From: Protofrankia sp. CiT1
Lineage (GTDB): Bacteria; Actinomycetota; Actinomycetes; Frankiales; Frankiaceae
Length of the DNA stretch: 56,356 nucleotides
Direction of reading: 5' to 3'
Assembly: GCF_917627385.1 (NCBI RefSeq)
Contig: NZ_CAKJTL010000134.1
Location: forward strand, 46,426 to 102,781
Part shown: positions 45,169 to 52,936 of the stretch, piece by piece
How positions within the stretch are numbered: position 1 is the first letter of the stretch
Layout of the letters: each line of letters starts with the position of its first letter
Translations under genes and position numbers: made by a program
Notes under the pieces: generated by a model
The model's database searches: none
Seen by the model: only the letters and a program-made list of their open reading frames with translations
Told to the model about the DNA's origin: nothing

Positions 45169-46920
45169 ATGAGCACTTTCCGCGTGTGGGTGCCAGAAGC
45201 CAAAACGGTGAGCGTGATCACCAATACTGGTGGTAACGAGACCGTCCACGAGATGCTGACCGACGACGGCGGCTGGTGGTGGGTGAACGTACCCGCCGCG
45301 GGCCACGGCACCGAGTACGCCTACCTGATCGACGGTGAGGTCGACGAGGTACCGGACCCGCGCTCCGCCAGCCAGCCGCACGGCGTCCACGGTCGCTCCC
45401 GGCTCATCGACCACTCTCTGTTTACCTGGACGGATGGTACGTGGCGAGGGGTGACGCTGGCCGGTAGCGTCCTCTACGAACTGCACATCGGCACGTTCAC
45501 CCGAGCCGGCACCTTCGACGCGGCCATCGAACGGCTCGACCATCTGGTGGCCCTCGGGGTGGACGCCGTCGAGCTGCTGCCCGTCAACGCCTTCGCGGGC
45601 CGCCACGGTTGGGGCTACGACGGTGTGGGCCTGTTCGCCGTGCACGAGTCCTACGGCGGCCCGGACGGGCTCAAGCGGTTCGTCGACGCGGCCCACAGCC
45701 GGGGAATCGGCGTGATCATGGATGTCGTCTACAACCATCTCGGCCCCGACGGAAACCACCTCGCCCGCTTCGGCCCCTACTTCACCGACTCCCACGACAC
45801 TCCGTGGGGGCCGGCCGTCAACCTTGACGCCCCCGGCTCCGACGAGGTCCGGGCATTCATCATTGACAACGCGCTCAGCTGGCTGCGGCATTACCACTGC
45901 GACGGCCTGCGGCTGGATGCGGTGCACGCCTTTGCCGACACCCGTGCCATCCACATCCTTGAGGAGATCGCCGTCGCGGTTCACGGGCTCGCGGCCCAGC
46001 AGCGCCGGCCGCTGTTCGCGATCGCCGAATCCGACCTCAATGACCCCCGGCTTGTCACCGCCCGCGAAGCCGGTGGGCACGGCCTGGACGCGCAGTGGTG
46101 CGATGATGTTCATCATGCCATGTGGGCGGCGCTGTCGGGTGAGCGTCACGGCTACTACAGCGACTTCGGCACCCTCGCGGCCCTGGCCAAGGCGATGGAA
46201 CGCGCGTTCGTCCATGACGGAACGTACTCGGCGTTCCGCGGGCGCTCCCACGGCCGCCCGGTACCCAGCCACATCCCGGCGCATCGGTTCGTGACCTTCC
46301 TGCAGAACCACGACCAGATCGGCAACCGGGCGGTCGGCGACCGCGCCGGGCAGACGCTCAGCGCGGGCCTGCTGCGGGTGGGCGCCGCGCTCCTGCTGAC
46401 CTCGCCGTTCACGCCGATGTTGTTCATGGGTGACGAGTGGGGGGCGACCACGCCGTGGCAGTTCTTCAGTGACCACAACGCGCCCGGACTGGCCGAGGCC
46501 GTTCGCAAGGGGCGCCGGAGCGAGTTCGCCGCGCACGGCTGGGGACCGGACGAGATCCCCGACCCGCAGGACGAGGCAACCTTCATCCGCTCAAAGCTGG
46601 ACTGGGCGGAGCTCAGGACCCCGCGCCACGCCGGTCTGCTGAAGTGGTACCGGCGGCTCATCACCCTGCGCCGGACCCTGCCGGACCTCACCGATCCAGG
46701 CCTGTCCCGCGTGCGCTGCAGTTTTGACGAGGATGCCCGGTGGTTCGTACTGCGCCGCGGCCAGGTCGCGATCGTGTGCAACCTCGCGCGGCGGCGGCAG
46801 CCGGTACCGGTCGAAGGCGTGCCGTTCGACGTCCCGGCCGCGTCCACCAGCGGGTTCACCTACATGCCGGGCCGCATCGAACTCGACGGGGAGTCAGTGG
46901 TGATCGCCCGGCTGCTCTGA
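45169..46920 (+). CDS. treZ: Maltooligosyl trehalose trehalohydrolase
   Basis: TreZ releases trehalose from maltooligosyl trehalose made by TreY. The 583-residue protein has an N-terminal beta-sandwich (FRVWVPEAKTVSVI), VLYELHIGTFTRAGTF, region I GIGVIMDVVYNHLGPDGN, nucleophile CDGLRLDAVHAF, the FAIAESDLNDPR acid segment, and FLQNHDQIGNRAVGDR, all family-typical. ATG 45169 has only a weak upstream box (TAGACA) and GTACGG. The 294 bp upstream hold the 13-bp repeats and no gene. It ends convergent with the small membrane protein gene. Confidence 0.95.
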   Translation: MSTFRVWVPEAKTVSVITNTGGNETVHEMLTDDGGWWWVNVPAAGHGTEYAYLIDGEVDEVPDPRSASQPHGVHGRSRLIDHSLFTWTDGTWRGVTLAGSVLYELHIGTFTRAGTFDAAIERLDHLVALGVDAVELLPVNAFAGRHGWGYDGVGLFAVHESYGGPDGLKRFVDAAHSRGIGVIMDVVYNHLGPDGNHLARFGPYFTDSHDTPWGPAVNLDAPGSDEVRAFIIDNALSWLRHYHCDGLRLDAVHAFADTRAIHILEEIAVAVHGLAAQQRRPLFAIAESDLNDPRLVTAREAGGHGLDAQWCDDVHHAMWAALSGERHGYYSDFGTLAALAKAMERAFVHDGTYSAFRGRSHGRPVPSHIPAHRFVTFLQNHDQIGNRAVGDRAGQTLSAGLLRVGAALLLTSPFTPMLFMGDEWGATTPWQFFSDHNAPGLAEAVRKGRRSEFAAHGWGPDEIPDPQDEATFIRSKLDWAELRTPRHAGLLKWYRRLITLRRTLPDLTDPGLSRVRCSFDEDARWFVLRRGQVAIVCNLARRRQPVPVEGVPFDVPAASTSGFTYMPGRIELDGESVVIARLL

Positions 46921-46965
46921 CGCGGCAACGGAGCGGGGCCCGCGGAGAAACCGAACTGGGGCGCG

Positions 46966-47011
46966 ATCGCGGGGACAGGCTGTAATCGCGGGCACAGGCT
47001 GTACCAGCCTG
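46966..47011. repeat. 19-bp tandem repeat and 7-bp hairpin
   Basis: ATCGCGGGnACAGGCTGTA occurs twice in a row (46966-46984 and 46985-47003, one mismatch). The second copy forms CAGGCTG-TAC-CAGCCTG (46995-47011), a small hairpin between the convergent treZ and small membrane gene. Confidence 0.8.
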
Positions 47012-47023
47012 CCGTACCGCCCG

Positions 47024-47134
47024 TCAGTGTCGGCGCTCGCGGCGTTCAGCGCGGGACAACAGCACATACAACAGGCCGAGCACAGCGGCGGCGATCAGCA
47101 GCACGACGACCAGCAGCACAACATAGGTCGTCAT
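47024..47134 (-). CDS. Small single-span membrane protein (36 residues)
   Basis: The open frame encodes 36 residues: a short start, a 22-residue hydrophobic helix of Val/Leu/Ala (about 4-26) and a tail with a charged RAERRERRH. Upstream AAAGGACGG, 11 nt from the ATG, is a plausible ribosome-binding site. The positive-outside rule places the C-terminus in the cytoplasm. It shows no paralogue in the window. Small proteins of this kind often stabilise membrane complexes, but no partner is visible: zapE lies 240 bp upstream on the same strand. The call rests on the frame, the site and the amphipathic layout; conservation is not known. Confidence 0.55.
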   Translation of the reverse strand: MTTYVVLLVVVLLIAAAVLGLLYVLLSRAERRERRH

Positions 47135-47374
47135 GCGTACAACCGTCCTTTCCGGCCGAAGGCGACGCGGCGAGCCTGCGGTACCGGGCATCGCCGACGC
47201 CTCGGTCCATCAGCACCGCCCCGCCAGTATCGCGTCCGGGCGACGGCGACGCATCCCGCGGCCCGGTCGTCGGCCTGATCACCCGCGCCCGGGAGCCCGC
47301 GTCCCAGGATGCCACACGCGCCGCGACGGCCTCCCTTCTCCGCAACAGCCGCCGGTGGCGTGTCCTGGACCCTG
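47135..47374. other. Intergenic region, no feature seen
   Basis: 240 bp between the zapE stop and the small membrane protein start, both on the minus strand. It contains several GC-rich direct repeats but no clear hairpin or gene. Confidence 0.4.
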
Positions 47375-48496
47375 TCAGGACGCCTTGGCAGTGCCTTCCC
47401 AGCCGGTCAGCTCGCCGGGCCCGCCGTCGCGGGCCAGCGCCGAAAGCCGCGAGATCGCGCGCTGGAACTTCTTGCGGTGCGGCCCGGCGAGCATCTCGGC
47501 CGAGAACAGCTCGTTGAAGGGCTGGCCGGAAGCCACGACCGGGATCGACCGGTCGTAGAGACGGTCCGCGAGGACCACGAGCCGCAGTGCCATCGCCTGG
47601 TCGGCAACCGCGGTGACGCCATGCAGACAGCACAGTTCCACACCGTCAACAAGCGCACCGTAGCGGGACGGGTGCAACTGGCCGAGATGCGCGCACAGCT
47701 CGGTGAACCCGTCCTCGCTGGCGCCGGGGGTTATCGCGGCACGGCGGCTGACCTCGTTGTCGCGGTGCGGGGCGGGCGGCTTGGGCAGACCGCGGTGGCG
47801 GAAGTCCTCGCCCGCGATCCGCAGGATGTCGAACCGTGACGACAGCCCCTGGATCTCGCGCAGGAAGTCGTCCGCGCCGAACCGGCCGGCGCCAAGATCC
47901 TCCGGCTGGGTGTTGCTGGTCGCGGCCAGGTGCACGCCGGCCTCGACAAGCCTCGTCAACAAGGTGGAGACGAGCACCGTGTCGCCGGGGTCGTCGAGCT
48001 CGAACTCGTCGATCGCCAACAGCCGCAGGCCGGACAGCGCCTCCACCGTGCGGGCGAACCCCAACGCGCCGACCAGCGACGTTATCTCCACGAACGTCCC
48101 ATAGGCCTTGGGTCCCGGCACCGCGTGCCACAGCGACGCGAGCAGGTGGGTCTTGCCGACCCCGAAGCCGCCGTCGAGATAGACCCCGGGCCGGGCGGGG
48201 CCGGCATCCGGCCCACCAACGGCGTTGCGGGCGGTGCGTCCGCCGCTGTCACGGCGTCCGAACCGGAGCAGGCCTCGGCCACCGGCAGCGGCCGGCCCCC
48301 CCGGCCGGCTCCCGCCCGGTGCGACCCGGCCGGCAAAGCGGGCGAGCGCCGCAACGGCATCGGCCTGGCTCGGCTCGCCCGGATCCGGCCGGTAGGTGGC
48401 GAAACGGACGTCGCTGAACCGTGGTGGCGGAACAAGAGCCGCGACCAAGTCGTCCGGACGTACCTCAGGATGGCGGTCGACCAGACTCTCCGGCAT
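47375..48496 (-). CDS. zapE: AFG1/ZapE-family ATPase
   Basis: A P-loop ATPase of the AFG1 family; E. coli ZapE influences Z-ring behaviour at division. The 373-residue protein has Walker A GGFGVGKTHLL (about 109-119), Walker B LLAIDEFELDDPGD, the conserved FVEITSLVGALG and an arginine in SSRFDILRIAGEDFRHRG. The N-terminal RFATYRPDPGEPSQADAVAAL is family-typical. A Gly/Arg-rich insert occurs before Walker A. ATG 48496 has TAGGGT 6 nt upstream and no Shine-Dalgarno. Divergent from the RibD-like gene, as Rv2670c/Rv2671 in M. tuberculosis. Confidence 0.92.
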   Translation of the reverse strand: MPESLVDRHPEVRPDDLVAALVPPPRFSDVRFATYRPDPGEPSQADAVAALARFAGRVAPGGSRPGGPAAAGGRGLLRFGRRDSGGRTARNAVGGPDAGPARPGVYLDGGFGVGKTHLLASLWHAVPGPKAYGTFVEITSLVGALGFARTVEALSGLRLLAIDEFELDDPGDTVLVSTLLTRLVEAGVHLAATSNTQPEDLGAGRFGADDFLREIQGLSSRFDILRIAGEDFRHRGLPKPPAPHRDNEVSRRAAITPGASEDGFTELCAHLGQLHPSRYGALVDGVELCCLHGVTAVADQAMALRLVVLADRLYDRSIPVVASGQPFNELFSAEMLAGPHRKKFQRAISRLSALARDGGPGELTGWEGTAKAS

Positions 48497-48502
48497 GTTT
48501 TC

Positions 48503-48508
48503 ACCCTA
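48503..48508 (-). promoter_or_regulatory. Candidate -10 box of zapE
   Basis: TAGGGT on the minus strand ends 6 nt before ATG 48496, without Shine-Dalgarno. Confidence 0.5.
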
Positions 48509-48613
48509 CGGATACGCCGCTGGTCGATGTCACCCCGAGAAGTACCGGGCGAGGTAACTCACACCATCTCACGCTGACCGCCATGATATGCGACAGCCCA
48601 CACATGACGCGCC

Positions 48614-48699
48614 CGGCAACAGGGGACGCGGCAACAGGGGACGCGGCATCGCGGGGCCGGCGGGACCGGGGCGCGCGCCGCCTGTTGCCGGTCGCTCGT
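48614..48699. repeat. Repeat segment between zapE and the RibD-like gene
   Basis: CGGCAACAGGGGACG is repeated twice (48614-48643). It continues into GGGGACGCGGCATCGCGGGG, identical to 20881-20900, and ends with CCTGTTGCCGGTCGCTC at 48681-48697, the dispersed motif. Confidence 0.7.
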
Positions 48700-48737
48700 G
48701 GCGCTGTCGCTCACACAACGGTCGGCAGCGGGTGGAA

Positions 48738-48743
48738 TAGAGT
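48738..48743 (+). promoter_or_regulatory. Candidate -10 box of the RibD-like gene
   Basis: TAGAGT ends 7 nt before GTG 48751. The first base of the gene could be the transcription start. Confidence 0.5.
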
Positions 48744-48750
48744 CCGCGAA

Positions 48751-49584
48751 GTGCGCCGGTTGTCGTCCCCTCAGGAGCTGTCCGCCCGCCTGCTGGCGGC
48801 GGAGCATCCCGGGGAGCGGTACCGCGGCGACCGACCGGCGGGCCAGGCCGCGGCCGGCGGCCATGGCGAGCCCGCGCCAGACGACGTCGACCTGGATGCC
48901 TGGTACCGGCTGCCGCCGGTCGCGGCCGGCAAGGTCCACGTCCGTTCGAACTTCGTCTCCTCCCTCGACGGTGCCGCCGAGGTGGACGGCCGTTCCGGCG
49001 CGCTGGGCGGCAGCGCCGACCGCCGGGTCTTCCGGACCCTGCGCTGGCTCGCCGACGTCGTCCTCGTCGGTGCCGGCACCGCGGTCGCCGAGGACTACGG
49101 GCCGGTCATCGTGCCACCGCAACGGCGCGAGCAACGGCTCGCGGCCGGGCAGGCACCGGTCCCGCCGGTCGCCGTCATCTCCGGCAGCCTGCGGCTCGAC
49201 CCGTCCGCCCGGCTGTTCGGAGCTGACGTGCGTCCGCTGGTGCTCACCTGCCGGGCCGCGCCGGCCGACCGGTACCGGGAGCTCGCCGCGGTCGCCGACA
49301 TGCTGGTCTGCGGCGACGAGACAGTGGATCTCGCGGCGGCGCTGGACGCACTCGCCGAACGGGGGCTGGGACGCGTGCTGTGCGAGGGCGGCCCGTCGCT
49401 GCACGCGGCTCTCGCGGGGGCCAGCCTCCTTGATGAGCTGTGCCTGACCCTCGCCCCGTTGCTGGTCGGCCCCGACCGCATCCGGATCGTCGGCGGCCGC
49501 CGGTGGCCGACGCCCGTCACGATGGCGCTCGGTCATGTCCTCGAGGAGGACGGCAGCCTGTTCCTGCGCTATCTGCGTCGTTGA
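48751..49584 (+). CDS. RibD C-terminal-like reductase (pyrimidine / dihydrofolate reductase family)
   Basis: The 277-residue single-domain reductase matches Rv2671, annotated RibD but lacking the deaminase domain. It uses NADPH; Rv2671 can act as a dihydrofolate reductase analogue when overproduced. Motifs: VRSNFVSSLDGAAEVDGRSGALGGSADR (substrate/cofactor loop), VLVGAGTAVAEDYGP, RVLCEGGPSLHAAL. GTG 48751 has the TAGAGT box 7 nt upstream and no other site. It is divergent to zapE with 254 bp between, and convergent with cysN at 37 bp. Confidence 0.85.
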   Translation: MRRLSSPQELSARLLAAEHPGERYRGDRPAGQAAAGGHGEPAPDDVDLDAWYRLPPVAAGKVHVRSNFVSSLDGAAEVDGRSGALGGSADRRVFRTLRWLADVVLVGAGTAVAEDYGPVIVPPQRREQRLAAGQAPVPPVAVISGSLRLDPSARLFGADVRPLVLTCRAAPADRYRELAAVADMLVCGDETVDLAAALDALAERGLGRVLCEGGPSLHAALAGASLLDELCLTLAPLLVGPDRIRIVGGRRWPTPVTMALGHVLEEDGSLFLRYLRR

Positions 49585-49606
49585 GCCCCGGCCCCGCCCC
49601 ACGCCG

Positions 49607-49623
49607 CTGTTGCCAGGCGCTCT
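49607..49623. repeat. Dispersed short motif, variant copy
   Basis: GCTGTTGCCAGGCGCTC in the convergent gap between the RibD-like gene and cysN. It differs from the consensus CCTGTTRCCGGTCGCTC at four positions. Confidence 0.45.
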
Positions 49624-50866
49624 AAAGAATCATGCCGGCGCCGACTGTGGACCCGGTCGCCTCGTCGATGAGGATCACGCTGCCCGTCGTCCGGTTACGC
49701 CGGTACGGGTCGAAGCACAGCGGCGTCATGGTCCGGACCGTCACCCGGCCGATATCGTTGAGCCGCAGCTCCGACACGGTCTCGTCGCGGTGCAGCGTGT
49801 CGACGTCCACCCGGTAGGCGATCTTCTTCAGCACGCCGCGCACGGACCGGGTGGTGTGTTTGATCCCGAGCCGGGCCTTGGCCGACAGTGGCGCGTCCGC
49901 CATCCAGCAGACCATCATGTCGATATCCTGACCGACCATCGGCTGGTTCGCTGGTCGAGCGATCATGTCCCCGCGGGAGACGTCCAGATCGTCTTCGAGG
50001 CGTATCGTCACCGACATCGGCGGGAAGGCCTCGGCGACCGGGCCGTCAAAGGTGTCGACGGCGGCGATCCGCGAGGTCAGACCGGACGGCAGGACGATCA
50101 CGTCGTCCCCTGGTTTGAGGACGCCACCGGCGACCTGGCCAGCGTACCCGCGGTAATCATGCAGCTCGCCGGAACGCGGCCGGACCACCCACTGCACGGG
50201 AAAGCGCACGTCGATGAGGTTGCGGTCGGAGGCGATGTGCAGCTCCTCCAGGTGATGCAGCAGCGAAGTGCCCTCGTACCAGGGGGTGCTCGGTGAACGG
50301 GAGACGATGTTGTCCCCGCCGAGCGCGGAGACCGGGATCGTCGCGACGTCGACGATCTCGAGTTTGGTGGCGAACCCCCGGAACTCATTTTTGATCTTCT
50401 CGAACACGTCTTCGTCGAACCCGACGAGGTCCATCTTGTTCACGCACAGCACCAGGTGCGGAACGCGCAGCAGGGAGGCCAGGAAGGCGTGCCGGCGGGT
50501 CTGCTGGAGCAGCCCCTTGCGCGCGTCCACCAGCAACAGCGCCAGATCAGCGGTAGACGCGCCAGTGACCATGTTGCGGGTGTACTGAACATGCCCAGGG
50601 GTGTCGGCGAGGATGAACGACCGCTTCGGTGTGGCGAAGTACCGATAGGCGACATCAATGGTGATGCCCTGTTCCCGCTCGGCTCGCAGCCCGTCGGTGA
50701 GCAGCGCCAGGTCGACGTAGGCGTCGCCGCGCTCACGGCTGGTGCGTTCCACCGCCGCCAGCTGATCGGCGAACAGCGATTTGGTGTCGAAGAGCAGCCG
50801 TCCGATCAGCGTGGACTTGCCGTCGTCGACAGAACCAGCGGTGGCGACCCGCAGCAGCTCCCCCAT
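49622..50866 (-). CDS. cysN: Sulfate adenylyltransferase subunit 1 (GTPase)
   Basis: CysN is the GTPase subunit that drives CysD in making adenosine 5'-phosphosulfate. ATG 50866 has GGGGAAG upstream and gives 414 residues. G motifs: GSVDDGKST (G1), DTPGHVQYTRN (G3), NKMDLV (G4). The EF-Tu-like beta domains follow (YAGQVAGGVLKPGDDVIVLP). It is the stand-alone form without a fused CysC domain, consistent with the separate kinase gene at 52937. It follows cysD by 16 bp. Confidence 0.96.
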   Translation of the reverse strand: MGELLRVATAGSVDDGKSTLIGRLLFDTKSLFADQLAAVERTSRERGDAYVDLALLTDGLRAEREQGITIDVAYRYFATPKRSFILADTPGHVQYTRNMVTGASTADLALLLVDARKGLLQQTRRHAFLASLLRVPHLVLCVNKMDLVGFDEDVFEKIKNEFRGFATKLEIVDVATIPVSALGGDNIVSRSPSTPWYEGTSLLHHLEELHIASDRNLIDVRFPVQWVVRPRSGELHDYRGYAGQVAGGVLKPGDDVIVLPSGLTSRIAAVDTFDGPVAEAFPPMSVTIRLEDDLDVSRGDMIARPANQPMVGQDIDMMVCWMADAPLSAKARLGIKHTTRSVRGVLKKIAYRVDVDTLHRDETVSELRLNDIGRVTVRTMTPLCFDPYRRNRTTGSVILIDEATGSTVGAGMIL

Positions 50867-50882
50867 CAGAACAGCTTCCCCA

Positions 50883-51797
50883 TCAGAAGTAGCCCTCCCT
50901 CTTGCGGTCCTCCATGGCAGCCTCGCTGACCCGGTCGTCGGCACGGGTCGCGCCGCGTTCGGTCATCCTGCTGACCGCCACCTCCGCGATCACCTCGCCG
51001 ATCGTCGCCGCGGTCGACGCGATCGCCCCGGTGCAGGACATGTCTCCGACCGTGCGGTAACGCACCTGGCGCGCAACGGCCCGCTCCCCTTCCAACGGCG
51101 GCGTCACCGGGGTCACCGCCAGCAGCATCCCGTCCCGTTCGAGCACGTCCCGGGTGTGCGCGTAGTAGATCGACGGAATGTCCAGGTTCTCCTGTGCGAT
51201 GTAGCGCCAGATGTCGAGCTCCGTCCAGTTCGACAGCGGAAAGACCCGGATGTGCTCGCCCGGACGGTGACGTCCGTTGTAGAGCGACCACAACTCAGGG
51301 CGCTGGCTCTTCGGGTCCCACTGACCGAACTCGTCCCGGAAGGAGTAGACGCGCTCCTTGGCCCGGGCCTTCTCCTCGTCCCGGCGCGCCCCGCCGAACA
51401 CCGCATCGAACTTGTTCTTCTCGATGGTGTCCAGCAGCACCGGCGTCTGCAGCTGGTTACGGGAAGCACCGGGCCGGATGTCTTCTGTGATCACTCCAGC
51501 GTCGATCGCGTCCTGGACGGAACCGACCACAAGGCGGGCCGACAGCTGCGCGACCCGGGCGTCGCGGAACTCCATCACCTCGCTGAAGTTGTGGCCGGTG
51601 TCGATGTGTACCAGCGGAAACGGCAGCTTCGCCGGCCAGAACGCCTTCTCGGCGGCCCGGAGCATGACGATCGAGTCCTTGCCGCCGGAGAACAGCAGCG
51701 CGGGACGCTCGAACTCGGCCACCACCTCCCGGAAGATGTGGATCGCCTCGGCCTCGAGCATCTGCAGATGGGTGAGTTCGTAGCCTGTGACAGGCAT
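50883..51797 (-). CDS. cysD: Sulfate adenylyltransferase subunit 2
   Basis: CysD is the catalytic ATP sulfurylase subunit. ATG 51797 follows GGGGGATTCCGC; 304 residues. The PP-loop SGGKDSIVML is at about 38-47. VHIDTGHNFSEVMEFRD, DAVFGGARRDEEKARAKER and FPLSNWTELDIWRYI are characteristic, and the end reads RKREGYF as in all CysD proteins. It is the first gene of a cysDN operon. The 202 bp upstream have short GATG-GCAACG-type direct repeats (51837-51893) and probably the promoter. Confidence 0.97.
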   Translation of the reverse strand: MPVTGYELTHLQMLEAEAIHIFREVVAEFERPALLFSGGKDSIVMLRAAEKAFWPAKLPFPLVHIDTGHNFSEVMEFRDARVAQLSARLVVGSVQDAIDAGVITEDIRPGASRNQLQTPVLLDTIEKNKFDAVFGGARRDEEKARAKERVYSFRDEFGQWDPKSQRPELWSLYNGRHRPGEHIRVFPLSNWTELDIWRYIAQENLDIPSIYYAHTRDVLERDGMLLAVTPVTPPLEGERAVARQVRYRTVGDMSCTGAIASTAATIGEVIAEVAVSRMTERGATRADDRVSEAAMEDRKREGYF

Positions 51798-51970
51798 GCG
51801 GAATCCCCCTGTCGACCCCAGTGGACAACATCGATGGATGGCAACGCCGATGGACGGCGATGCTGGTAGATGACAACGCTGGTAGATATCAGCCCAACGT
51901 AGCCGAGGAACCGGCACTCGGGACAGCGAAGCGACTCACCGGATACAAACTGTCGCATAAAGACAAACAC

Positions 51971-52017
51971 ATCGCTGATCGCTGATCAGCGATCAGCGAT
52001 CAGCGATCAGCGATCAG
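51971..52017. repeat. 30-bp perfect palindrome and 7-bp repeats at the cysQ end
   Basis: Positions 51971-52000 form a perfect palindrome centred on TGATCA, built from GATCAGC / GCTGATC units. On the right the GATCAGC unit continues to 52017 into the cysQ coding end. The cysQ stop overlaps its edge. It may act as a terminator for cysQ without U tract. Confidence 0.8.
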
Positions 52018-52845
52018 TGCCAGAATGCGGCCGGCCAGATCCGGGCGGCAGACGAGCAGGTCGGGCAGGAGCGGATCCGGCCGGTTATAGACCAGGGGGG
52101 ACCCGTCCAGCCGGCTGGTGTGCAGGCCAGCCGCACGGGCTACGGCAACCGGCGCGGCCGAGTCCCATTCGTACTGGCCGCCAGCGTGCACATAGGCGTC
52201 GGCATCGCCACGGACAACGGCCGCCACCTTCGCGCCAGCGGAACCGACCGGTACGACCGAACCGCCCAATGCCTCGGCCAGCGTGCCGACCAGCGCGGGC
52301 GCCCTCGTCCGGCTGGCCACGAACCGGGGGCCGCCCACCGGGGCGGGACGCCGCGGCAGCGGTGTGCCGGTCGCCAACGTGACGCCCTGCGCCGGGAGCG
52401 CAACAGCGCCCTGGACAAGATCGCCATCTTGCCACAACGCGACGTGCACGGCCCAGTCCAGCCGATCACGCTCGCCGAATTCACGGGTCCCGTCCAGCGG
52501 ATCGATGATCCATACCCGTCGGGCGGTCAGCCTCGCCGGGTCGTCGACCGCCTCCTCGGAGAGCACCGAGTCATGCTGGCGGTGCCGGGCGAGCGTACCC
52601 GCGAGCCACGCCTGCGAGCGGGCGTCACCAGCGTCGCGTAACGCGGCCGGGTCACCGAATCCCAGCTCCGCCCGGAGCCGCAGCAGGAGAGCGCCCGCGT
52701 CGGTGGCCAGCCACGCCGCCAGGACGGCGTCCGCGGCCTCGCCGGGCGCCGGCAGGCCGGCGCTGTCCTCATCCCGTACACCCGCCGGCCTGGCCGGATG
52801 GCGCGCGGCCGGGCCGGCCGCCGCCGCGTTCCCGTCACTGTTCAC
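52000..52845 (-). CDS. cysQ: 3'(2'),5'-bisphosphate nucleotidase family protein
   Basis: CysQ removes the 3' phosphate of PAP (or PAPS), recycling the by-product of sulfate activation. GTG 52845 gives 281 residues; the ribosome-binding site is weak and other starts are possible. The inositol-monophosphatase fold marks are LSEEAVDD (first metal-binding Glu), DPLDGTREFGER (second, with DxxDGT), and GQYEWDSAAPVAVARAAG (WD motif). The protein ends in IADR, directly in the GATC repeat region. It is divergent from cysC and adjacent to cysDN. Confidence 0.9.
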   Translation of the reverse strand: MNSDGNAAAAGPAARHPARPAGVRDEDSAGLPAPGEAADAVLAAWLATDAGALLLRLRAELGFGDPAALRDAGDARSQAWLAGTLARHRQHDSVLSEEAVDDPARLTARRVWIIDPLDGTREFGERDRLDWAVHVALWQDGDLVQGAVALPAQGVTLATGTPLPRRPAPVGGPRFVASRTRAPALVGTLAEALGGSVVPVGSAGAKVAAVVRGDADAYVHAGGQYEWDSAAPVAVARAAGLHTSRLDGSPLVYNRPDPLLPDLLVCRPDLAGRILALIADR

Positions 52846-52924
52846 CCATGGCAGTCTGCCACCGAGCGACGGGCGGGGGTGGGCCGCGGCCGCCCGTCGC
52901 CGTGGCAGGACGGACCTCAACCGC

Positions 52925-52930
52925 TACGGT
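52925..52930 (+). promoter_or_regulatory. Candidate -10 box of the cysC fusion gene
   Basis: TACGGT ends 6 nt before GTG 52937; no Shine-Dalgarno is seen. Confidence 0.45.
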
Positions 52931-52936
52931 CAGAGT

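Noticed and set aside
51971-52017. Replication origin or attachment site
   Set aside because: Palindrome with 7-bp repeats, but no integrase, no partition or DnaA genes nearby, and no AT-rich unwinding stretch.
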